The translations under genes were made by a program, and so were the position numbers. Below are positions 11,401 to 20,389 of a DNA stretch of 64,000 bases, piece by piece (the stretch's first letter is position 1; each line of letters begins with the position of its first letter). A model generated the notes under the pieces. The model made no database searches. It had not been told where the DNA came from and saw only the letters and a program-made list of their open reading frames with translations. The DNA is taken from NCBI GenBank assembly GCA_003956705.1, contig QZCP01000829.1:130012-194011 (forward strand), read 5' to 3'. The DNA is from Brevipalpus yothersi. Lineage: Eukaryota > Arthropoda > Arachnida > Trombidiformes > Tenuipalpidae.

Positions 11401-13525
11401 TGCAGCCTTCATGGCTGGAGTAAGCTCACCATGATAACGCTTACATTGAGACACATTCACTGTGTATTTCTTCTTTCTTACGCAATCGGCGATTGTTAGA
11501 ACTGCACCCTTTCGGAATGTTACTAAATATGGACCCTTAAATCTGGGTGAGAATTTTTTACCTGCATCGGCAAGATGCTGACGAATAAACACTATCTGAC
11601 CTGGTTCTATGGGTTTTTTCGGATTGACTCCGGCAGCTATGTATTTCAACTGATTCTGAATCAACTTTTCCCTGGCTTCATGCCGATTAATTGTGACATT
11701 GTCAACCTGTTGAATTGTTGGAAATACATTATCGGTAGGCTTCCGGAATTGAATTCCAAACATCAACGAGGCCGGTGTGAAACCCGTGGATCTATTCAGA
11801 GAATTATTGATTGCAAAAACTGCTGGTGCAACAAAATTATCCCATGAACGAAGTGGATTTCCTTGAACAAAAATTCTGATCTGTGTGCCGAGAGTTCCAT
11901 TAACTCTTTCAACTATTCCTTGAGACTGAGGGTGATAAGGGGTGGAAACTGAATGCTGAATATGTTTCTCTTGGAAGTAAACTTGAAGTTCTTCGCTGAT
12001 GAAATTTCTTCCCTGGTCTGTTTGGACCACTTCAGGGTAACCAAACTGGGTGAATGTTTCTTCAAGAAACTTTACGATGTTACGAGCACGCTGATTTCGA
12101 ATTGGCTTCGCAAAAACGAATCGTGTTAACGAGTCAACCATAACGACTACGTATTGGTTCTGCTTGAAGGAGGCGGGGACTGGACCCATTACGTCCAGTT
12201 CGACGATTTGTAGAGGAAACTTTCCTATTGGCTTCATTTGACGAATAAAATCGGGGTGTGTGCTGGGCTTTCCAGTAATACACTTGACGCATGAAGATGT
12301 GAGATGCTTAAGATGACCTACAAGGTTCTGACAATCATATTTTCGACTAATGCTATGATATGTCTTATCGAATCCAAAGTGTCCACCGAGTGGATCACCA
12401 TGTTCCGATTTGAAAATTTCTTTGAGCGTTTCATGATCAATCATGAGGCGATGACATGGACGTTTTCGAGTTGGTTTTCGGTAGAGAATACCTTCAATTA
12501 ACACATACTTCTTGGAATACTGTTTGAGTAAACGAGGAGGATGCTGTTCTTCAAGAACTCTGATGATTACAGCGTATAACGGATTCTTTACTTGTTTCTG
12601 AGCGAACTTCTTGAACTCTTCATGATCGGCTGAGTCAAGATTAATGTTGGGACGAGAAGAAGATAACTTTCCAACTTCAAGTTGCTTGCTGACATCATTG
12701 TAATCAATACAGATATAACACTCAAAATATTCATCTTTCGAATCATTTTCGAGAACACCTTTCCTATGAGTCCATTCATTAGGATTTCGGCTGAGACAAT
12801 CGGCAGGATGATATTTTCCTTCGAGGTATGTTACTGTGTAACGGAATGCTGATAACATTATTGCCCATCTTTCTATTCTTCCATTCTTAAATTTTGTTGA
12901 TGGCAATTGACATAATGCATGATGGTCGGTAAGAATTTCGAATTCAATACCTTCAAGGTACTGGCGATACTTTTCTATTCCTACAATTATGGCTAAACAT
13001 TCTTTTTCACTCACGGTATAGTTTATCTGATAAGGCTTAAGTTTCTGTCCGAAGAAACTAGCTGGTTTCCAACTATCTGATTCTTCATGATATTGGAGGA
13101 GGATTCCACCTACTGCGGAATGGGATGCATCCACTGCTAATCTTGTTTTCAGTGCTGGAGAGAAATGATACAACATGCAGTTGTTGGCTAATGCTTGTTT
13201 GAGAGTTTCCATGATTTCAATATCATTTTTTGTGATGCTAAACTTTCTTTCTTTTCGAACTAATCGGTACAACGGTTCTACTATCTTTGCATAATTCTCT
13301 ATATATCGAGAGAAGTAATTAACTAACCCTAAAAAACTCTGTAATTCTTTTACGTTTCTGGGAGGAGGAATTGCTAACAATTGTTCTACTTTGCGTGGAT
13401 TAGGCTTGATGCCTTGACCTGATGCTACATGACCAAGAAAATCAAATTCTTTCGATCCAAAATTTGTTTTACTGATTTTGATCTTAAAACCCCATTCTAT
13501 TAGTTTGTCGAGAATGGTAGCTAAA
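5476..13525 (-). CDS. Retrotransposon polyprotein, C-terminal part: RT end, RNase H, integrase and giant extension
   Basis: The frame is open from the assembly gap to a TGA at 5476-5478, only 63 bp before the 3' LTR. In order it encodes the end of RT (to about 13200), RNase H (VDASHSAVGG near 13130, LTDHHAL near 12930), and integrase. The integrase has an HHCC zinc site at about 12420-12280, the catalytic Asp-Asp-Glu near 12200, 12010 and 11900, and a GPY-type module near 11540. After the integrase (about 11400) the frame continues for about 1,950 codons. This extension has an acidic/Ser-rich segment, a His/Ser/Leu/Cys-rich segment (about 10700-9200), a RING plus TRAF-like zinc cluster (about 8850-8500), a Pro-rich disordered segment, an unrecognised folded domain (about 7550-6650) and a disordered tail with three 13-residue repeats. 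The function of the extension is unknown. Confidence 0.9.
5930..6046 (-). repeat. Three 39-bp tandem repeats in the polyprotein tail
   Basis: Three consecutive 39-bp units encode three copies of a 13-residue repeat with core DEIAPTVT. Units 2 and 3 are nearly identical and the first has drifted. Because 39 is a multiple of three, the reading frame is kept. The region is otherwise disordered, so this is probably replication-slippage expansion. Confidence 0.85.
8500..8860 (-). other. RING/TRAF-like zinc-finger cluster inside the extension
   Basis: The encoded protein has paired cysteines in the order ICSLC, CRLC, YCVQC and CTTC. These are followed by a C-x5-C...H-x3-C unit (CPRINC...HVADC), which is the spacing of TRAF/SIAH-type zinc fingers. 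The cysteine pairs look like a divergent RING. Known RING-TRAF-finger proteins are often ubiquitin ligases, but that activity is not shown here. A binding role for protein or nucleic acid is equally possible. Confidence 0.6.
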
Positions 13526-13871
13526 NNNNNNNNNNNNNNNNNNNNNNNNNNNNNNNNNNNNNNNNNNNNNNNNNNNNNNNNNNNNNNNNNNNNNNNNNNN
13601 NNNNNNNNNNNNNNNNNNNNNNNNNNNNNNNNNNNNNNNNNNNNNNNNNNNNNNNNNNNNNNNNNNNNNNNNNNNNNNNNNNNNNNNNNNNNNNNNNNNN
13701 NNNNNNNNNNNNNNNNNNNNNNNNNNNNNNNNNNNNNNNNNNNNNNNNNNNNNNNNNNNNNNNNNNNNNNNNNNNNNNNNNNNNNNNNNNNNNNNNNNNN
13801 NNNNNNNNNNNNNNNNNNNNNNNNNNNNNNNNNNNNNNNNNNNNNNNNNNNNNNNNNNNNNNNNNNNNNNN
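13526..13871. other. Assembly gap, 346 N, inside the RT domain
   Basis: The unknown bases remove the central catalytic part of reverse transcriptase. The reading frames on the two sides differ by one nucleotide across the stated gap length, so the true length is not 346 bp if the element is intact. The frameshift is therefore probably an artefact of estimated gap size. Confidence 0.95.
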
Positions 13872-16800
13872 GTTGCAAAATAATTTTTGTTCTGCAATGC
13901 TGTCAGAAAATCATCTGTTCTGGGCATTGGATATCGCTTTCGCTTGATGCGCTTGTTTAACTCACGATAGTCGACTACAAGTCTCCATGAACCATCGGGT
14001 TTGGACACAAGTAATGCAGGAGAACCTCCTGGTGAAGTTGTTTCTGTTATTATGCCTGAGGCTTCGAGCTCTGAACAAACTTGGGAGAATGCTAATCTCT
14101 TTACTGCTGAACAAGGATACGGTTTCTCGTATGGAACAATTTCATCTCCTATATCTATTCGAATGTTACATTTCTCGTGTGGAACGAATCCTAACTCTGA
14201 GGAATCTCGGGCAAAAGCTTGCTGTTTACTAAGGAGCAAATCTAGCATCTGAACTTTCTCTGATTCATTCAGATCTTTACTAATTTGTTTTTCGAAAAGC
14301 TCTCTCCATGAGAGTGAGGCTACTTCATCTATTTCGAGAACATTCTCAACTTCTTCTTCTGAGAGGAATTGAGTTAAAAGACATCGAATTGCTTTTCGAT
14401 TACTACTGGAACTTGGAGGAATACTACGTTTTTCGGAACCTAAGGTTCGACTAACATCGATAACTTCTTCTTCGATGTCATAATCATGATTTGAACTGGG
14501 ACCCATGAGGGTGAGTTGCTGAAGTTCATCTTCATCGCATAATCTCATTTCAATATCTAGTTGTCCTGGGTAAGGAAAATTGCAAAGGACTTGATGTCCA
14601 GTTGATCGCAGCTTAATATCGGTCTGATAAAGTGACAATAACTGACATCCTAGCAATAATTTCGTCGAGAAATTCTTAAGCACAAATAACTCTTGAGAGA
14701 ATCCTTTCTTGGACTTCCCATTTCTTGTGAGAACAAAAACTGACCCTTCAGTGGCTATTCCACTGGACTCTATTCCAACTAATGGAAATGGTTCTCCTCT
14801 TATCGGCCAATTGAGGCTAAGAGCGAGATCATGATCTATGATGCTAATGTGGCTACAGGTATCACAACTTGCTTTCACCTTTTTGACAGTATTACCTGAG
14901 TATAACACTACTTCGCACTTCGGGAATACTCGAGGACTAACATAATGAATTTGACGAAACTTTCTGGACATTTCTCTTTCGTACTCTGTCTGAGTTTTAT
15001 ACTTATTCGGCTGAGCTATAAAACTTTCAAGATCGGTATCCTTGACGGATTCTTCTTTCACTTCTATATTCTTCTCTTCTTCTTTTTCACTAGAAGAATC
15101 TGATTCGCAATCAAACTTGAATTCACTCAGAACTTCAAAATGATCTGGGAGAGGAACTTTCTTTCTCTTTCCTCTTTTACGCACTTCTCTTGTGATGAGG
15201 GCAAGCTCTGTTGCTGACTCACTTGCTGACTGCTTCACGCAGGGAAACTTGGAAAATGGCGAATATGGATCACTGGTAATGATGAGAGATGGCTTATCCT
15301 TATTCCAATTTGTATTCGGTTGATTTGGATGATCACTATTCGGTTGATGATGAGAACGAGAATCTTGCTGATTCGACTGAACAGACTTACTTGTAGAGTT
15401 CTGAAGAGGACGAGGAGGATGAGTTGGACAACTGGTTCGATAATGACCTGATTTTCCACATCCATAACACACAATTGACGATTCTCTTCTTGGCAATGGT
15501 AAACGATTTGAGAACGCACGCGTATCTCGCTGATAACTTTGTTGAACTGGTTTTGGCTGACCATATCGTTGGTTTTGATGATGCATTCGTTGCTGAACTG
15601 GAGCAGCTCGATGCTGATGCTGATTAGACTGCTGATTGTGATGATGACTCTTCATCATTCTAACCTGATGATAATGTTGCTCTTCCTTATAATTATTATG
15701 AAAATGAACCATGACATTCTGCATAGTTTCAAGATCTAATCCTGCACCTTTCTTGGTGACTTTTCTAAGCAGATCTTTCGGAATTTTCGTTTTCAAATGA
15801 GTAAGAACTATTTCTGAGGATATCGAATCCACATTCGAACGTTGCTTAAGTTTTTCGGTCAACTGGTGCACAAACTCAATTGGATCATCTTTCGGATGAT
15901 ACCGAAGGTTCTGAATCTCATTCTCTAAGAGAAAAAACTTGGGCGATGAACAAATTATCGATCTAACTTTCGACAAATAATCTTCGAAATTTCTGATTCC
16001 TAAACTATCAACGCTAATGATAGCATTTCTGACATCACCATAGGCATTACGCTTTAACACTATGATTTTTTCTTCATCAGATAAAGGAGAACATGAGAGC
16101 TTCCAACGAGCTTCATTAATGAATGCAAACGGATCCTTAAGAGGTTTCAACTCCATGGAATAAACTAACTTGTTGTATTTCTGATTCGAATGGCTGTGGG
16201 AACTACCACTAGTTTCAACATGAATCCTATCATTTCTTTCACCTCTATCGGCCATCGCGGCCTGCGAATCTAACACATTATGATTCGACGGAACATTTCG
16301 AGAAACTAACCTATCATCTTCATGATGAGAAGGGACTGAGGAACTTTCACTAGATCCTGAATTACTTTGCTGTCGAGAATGAACTCTTCTGGACAAGGAT
16401 GCCTTCATGGCAAAAAATTTATCTTTCGAACTAACTTTCAGATGTGAATTTTCAATTATCTGATCTGAGACTAATGACACATCTTCATCGGTATTCAAAC
16501 CGATATCTTGAATCAAAATTACTAACTCATCTTCTGTAAGACCTTTCTGTCTTAAGTTTTTCACCCATCGTGGAGAGGAGAATACTCTCATTTCATCGAT
16601 GGTGATTGTATCAAAATCTATCGGCAAATGAAATAGACTTCCTAGTGTGTCGACTACCTGCTGTAGCTTGACTAACGCTAAATTGTGAGGCAATGGAACA
16701 TCGATTCCATGTTCTTTCAGAAGATTAACTACCACTTCATGTGGAGAATTTCTGAGCAAAAATGGAGACTGATCTTCAACAATCTCTTCATACCCTGGCT

Positions 16801-17002
16801 GAGAATTATCCTGATTCTGAGCGACTGGTACTTGAACTTCATGTTCATTCTGAACAACTGGAGGCTGATCTACCTGATCACCTACATTCTGATTGGCATC
16901 AAGCCCTACATTGACTTGATTATTGTCTACTCTTGCAGCTGCATTTCTGGCGGCTATCTCTGCATTGCTGGGCCTACCTCTACCTGAGCGTAGGGCTGGC
17001 AT
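13872..17002 (-). CDS. Retrotransposon Gag, protease and start of reverse transcriptase
   Basis: I place the start at the ATG at 17002-17000, which opens MPALRSGRGRPSNAEIAARN, a typical basic Gag start. The frame is open upstream to 17146 with another ATG there. In order it encodes a capsid-like helical region (about 16200-15700), a His/Gln-rich linker, one CCHC zinc knuckle (CYGCGKSGHYRTSC, about 15475-15430), a retropepsin-like protease around 14880 with CDTCS in place of the usual DTG/DSG core, and the N-terminal fingers of RT up to the gap. Gag and Pol are in one frame with no stop or frameshift, so a single polyprotein is expected. Confidence 0.9.
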
Positions 17003-17146
17003 ACTACTAGATTCAGATGGTAACACAAACTGAGAGAAGGGAAATTGCGGCAAACGAATGGGTAAATGGATGTTCAATCCAAATATACGCACACAAGGCC
17101 AGCAATGAATGCTGTCATGCTGTAGAAACATGATGATTCTATTCAA

Positions 17147-18046
17147 TAAGATGTTAATGAATTAATTTGAAAAGAGAAACGGGCGTGGAGCCCAAGGCTT
17201 TCACACACGCTTTCAAAGACCAGCAATGAATGCTGTCACTTAAGCAAATTCACGTTCACTCAGGCGACAGTCCACTACTGGACCTCGACGGTCTCTCTTC
17301 GTGGTTGTGTCTTCTCTTACAACAAAAGTTTGGTTAATGGAATGAATCCAATTAGTATTAATTAAGTAATGAATGTATCCGTGGAGGATAAAATGTTTTC
17401 AATCAAAATCTTCTTGCTTAAAACAATTAAGCCAAGACAGATATGAAACGTGAAGTTTCTCGGTCAAGAACAGTGGAACAACTGCTCACTTCACTTTCAA
17501 AACTTACAACACAAACTGTGCTCACTTCAAGTGAGGAGCAACTCACTCGACTTGAAAATCAACTCCTTCACGGAGCTAAACCTACTGGAATGTGGCTCAC
17601 TGGCTCACAAACAAGTTTTCTTTGTTCTCTTCTCTCCTCGGACAAGAGGGAGAAAGATGGCGGCATACAATGCCAAAAAATGCGGGAAAAATGTGCACAA
17701 AAAATGGCGTCAAGCCAAGCCAACTGCCTGCTTAACCCTTTAGCAATCAACTACCAGGTTACGCTGGATAGTTACCCCTGTCCTCGATGGACGACACGAT
17801 ACTCACTACTCTGCTGGCGTGGATCTCCCTACTTCTGCTCTTTCTGAGACAGAAAACAAGGCCTTGGCGGCTTCACTCACCTACCAAGTCTACCTTACAC
17901 AAAAATGCTCACCTCTAATGAGCGAGAAACTGGGACTTATCACTGCCCAAACACAACAGGGAAACACTGGATCCAACCAATCTTCGCGAGATCACACTGT
18001 GTCTTCACGACACCAAACTAATGCCTACTCGGCATCTCCACCATTT
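17147..18046 (-). other. Retrotransposon 5' leader between PBS and gag
   Basis: This 0.9-kb untranslated leader contains many of the short hairpins: 17181-17193, 17376-17390, 17521-17535, 17563-17575, 17662-17674, 17705-17717, 17780-17792, 17999-18013 and 18021-18035. Leaders of LTR elements usually hold packaging and dimerisation signals, so hairpins here are plausible candidates for such a role. No convincing coding frame on the element's strand. Confidence 0.7.
18032..18043 (-). other. Primer binding site, tRNA-Ala-like
   Basis: On the minus strand, 3 nt inside the 5' LTR, TGGTGGAGATGC is complementary to a tRNA 3' end reading GCATCTCCA plus CCA. From memory that is the 3' end of animal tRNA-Ala. 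The match stops after 12 nt, which is short but contiguous and starts with the diagnostic TGG. Confidence 0.7.
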
Positions 18047-18593
18047 TGTGGGAGAAACTCTTGAGACACGATAATTCTGAAGACTCTGGCCACAAGCCTA
18101 ACAGAGCGTGAAGCTCAAAAACTTCAATTTATGGACCTATCAGGGCCACCGACGATCCAAAGGTTCACAGGACCTAAAAGGGACCGGTGTAGGCAAAAGA
18201 GTGTGTCGAACACGAGCTACTTACTAGCTAGGAAAAAGGTTTATTTTAAATATATGAAGAGGCACAGGGGGACGTTAGTCCAAATTATAATTGACAAACA
18301 TGAGGGGACAAAAGTGTATGGAAAAACGTAAAGAGACAAAAGATGAGGGAGGTTTTATATGAGCCGTGGAGGCTGAGGGAGACGATCAGTGAGACCATAC
18401 ATTGGTCGAAGATGATTGACATCTATCGAGAGATGCTGTTCATGAGACAAAATGATGGTCGTCGAGACCAGAGAGGTTATAAACGGGGGGAAAAGATATA
18501 TAAGTGGATAAATGAGTAAATAAATGAAAGAAGGGAAAAGGCCGTGGAGGCCGAAGCATGAACTTCATCGAGGAAGTCAGAATTCTGCTGACA
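18047..18593 (-). repeat. 5' LTR (right copy), 547 bp
   Basis: This copy reads as identical to 4866-5412. It is the 5' LTR because the coding strand is minus. It is followed by the right copy of the CTCT target duplication (18594-18597). Confidence 0.96.
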
Positions 18594-18710
18594 CTCTACA
18601 TATATTTCTAACATATTCTTTTACTGAAAAAATGCCACTGACACAATATATAGGCCACTTTTTTTGAGTTGAATGATTTTTAGAAAAAAGAATATTAGAT
18701 TGAGAGAATA

Positions 18711-18745
<35 letters not shown>

Positions 18746-20389
18746 TAAGATACTTTTAACATCATTCAACTTCATGGTGACGGCAAAAGTTTTGCCTTCT
18801 CTTTTTCTCGATATCATATTATTCATGCTTCCGAAAACACTTTCACAATTATTCATTTATTCCTGAGAGATTTCAATAGAGTTTGAATTGACTATTTCAA
18901 TTTTTTGTGTGTGTATGTTGCTCCTCATAGTCTGTCTAACTTACTGTTATCATAATACTAACATCAAGTAGCGTTTGTGGATGAGAGAGAAAGACAGAAA
19001 TAGAATGGAAGAGATAAAAATTTTCTCTAAATTGGAATCGAGAAACGAAGAGGATGAAGAAGATGAAGCAGAGGTGGAAGTGAGAAAAAAAACGGAACAA
19101 AAACTAAACAATGGATTGGCAGGTTTTCCCGGTTTTATCCAAGAATTACAAAAGGAACTGGAAAAGAAGAAAAATGATGAGGATAACTGTGATGCTGGGG
19201 GTAGATATGTGTGATGTGTCTGTGTGTGTCTGTGTGGTGTGAAAAACGATGGATACAATTCGACTGATGGCTAAATGATTGTGTCATCCAAGTTTTTCTA
19301 CTTTTACTGGAGAATCACATGAAGAAGATAATAGTTGAGAAGACGGAAAAATATAAACGGCAAAGTAATGAGAATAATGGTTGAATGTGGTTTCAGGAAT
19401 AGAAGTATCAAGATAGAGAGAGAAAAGATCAAAGAAGGAGGAGATAAAAGAGAGAGAGAGAGAGAGAAAAGATAGAGGATCAGAATTGTTTGAAATGGGA
19501 GTGAAAATTGTTAAAAGAATGATCTGACCAGTAAGAGGAGAGAGATAAGTTTGAAATCACTCCAAATGAGGTTTCAACTAAAAGTGAGAAAGAAATAGAG
19601 AGAGAAAATTGATACTAGAGCTTTTGGGCAACTGTTAGAATAGATGTCCATGTCAAAATCATATGTCACATGTTTTACCATGGCTTTTCACATGAAATTT
19701 TGAGAAAATATCATATCGATAGAAAGAGTAGAGATAGATGAAAAAAAGAGGAAGAGAGAAAAATATTATAAAGGCCTAAAAGTTGAGCTGTCAATTCGTT
19801 AGAGTGGACTTTGTGACATTTTGTGATGAGGATCAATAAACTATGAAATGATCTGGTCGAGCGAATGATTCATACACGTTTGAAGTAGCCGATTTTCATT
19901 GTTGTGCATCAGACAATATCAAGAAGCTGATCGAATGGAAGAGAGGAAAGAGAGAGAAAGTGTCATCATCAACTGGAGAGGAACAATGTATAGAAAAGAG
20001 GAGAATATCATACAGAACTGGATGACATGGTGAAAAGAGAGGAAGAGAGAGAGGATGAAAGAGAGTGGAAAAGTAAGATGAAGATGGACATTCCGATTGG
20101 GGAATATGGAGGGGAAAGAAAAATTGTGAAGGAATACATGCAGTGCAAGAATCGTATTAGCACAAGGTATATGGATGAGTAGAGATGATAGGAAGCATAA
20201 AATTGGGACAAATACGGAGATCTTTCAACAATATCATCATAATATTCATCATATACTGGTAAATAAGTGGATGGGATTTGGAAATTTCAAAAATTAAAGA
20301 GGAAAAGTAGTAATGATTGGACAAGTTGAAGGGTTGACAAAATAGATTGATAGGAAAAGATGGAAAAAATATGTAAAAATTATATTCAC
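18594..20389. other. Non-coding stretch between the retrotransposon and the Dscam-like exon
   Basis: This is AT-rich and purine-rich on the plus strand, with GA tracts near 18714-18740 and 19450-19470. The glutamate/lysine-rich open frame at 18975-19214 starts at a GTG, and its composition follows the purine bias, so it is not called. If the Dscam-like gene continues past its donor at 20389, this is intron. Confidence 0.6.

Larger units (their letters stand above)
5181..18013 (-). repeat. Dispersed family of short pentaloop hairpins, at least 60 copies
   Basis: Plus-strand coordinates, grouped by loop. GTGGA: 5181-5193, 5359-5371, 5494-5506, 6094-6106, 6203-6217, 7432-7444, 8411-8423, 9614-9628, 10038-10052, 10321-10337, 17181-17193, 17376-17390. 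GTCGA: 5275-5289, 5666-5678, 7559-7571, 8366-8380, 8443-8457, 9410-9424, 9467-9481, 9651-9663, 10240-10252, 10294-10306, 10636-10652, 14658-14674. TTCAA: 9718-9730, 10983-10995, 12056-12070, 12546-12558, 12672-12684, 12948-12960, 17521-17535. TTCAT: 10086-10098, 10548-10560, 11043-11057, 11353-11369, 11403-11417, 16400-16412, 16833-16847. TTCAC: 7604-7618, 9139-9151, 10406-10420, 11451-11465, 15230-15242, 17563-17575, 17999-18013. GTCAA: 10752-10764, 11238-11250, 17705-17717. Related TTG/ATC/other loops: 5711-5723, 5826-5840, 6366-6378, 6585-6599, 6985-6997, 7961-7973, 8118-8130, 8721-8735, 9012-9024, 9065-9079, 9254-9266, 9897-9909, 9969-9981, 10137-10149, 10436-10450, 10589-10601, 15038-15050. 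Stems are perfect, 4-6 bp. Confidence 0.85.
4866..18593 (-). mobile_element. Full-length Ty3/Gypsy-type LTR retrotransposon, 13.7 kb
   Basis: The element has two 547-bp LTRs, a 4-bp target duplication, a primer binding site 3 nt inside the 5' LTR (18032-18043), and a long minus-strand frame with Gag, CCHC knuckle, protease, RT, RNase H and integrase in that order. RT-RH-IN order is the Ty3/Gypsy order. It is far larger than most such elements because the frame runs about 1,950 codons past the integrase. No env-like signal peptide or membrane segment was seen. The LTRs read as identical, so the insertion is recent. The only break in the coding frame is the assembly gap at 13526-13871. It sits left of the Dscam-like gene in the same orientation. 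Confidence 0.95.

Noticed and set aside
4866..18593. Hairpins considered as a CRISPR-like or integron-like array
   Set aside because: No constant repeat, no regular spacing, and a eukaryotic retrotransposon context. Only the loop class is constant.
18975..19214. Glu/Lys-rich 79-codon frame
   Set aside because: GTG start, purine-biased composition, no splice or motif support.
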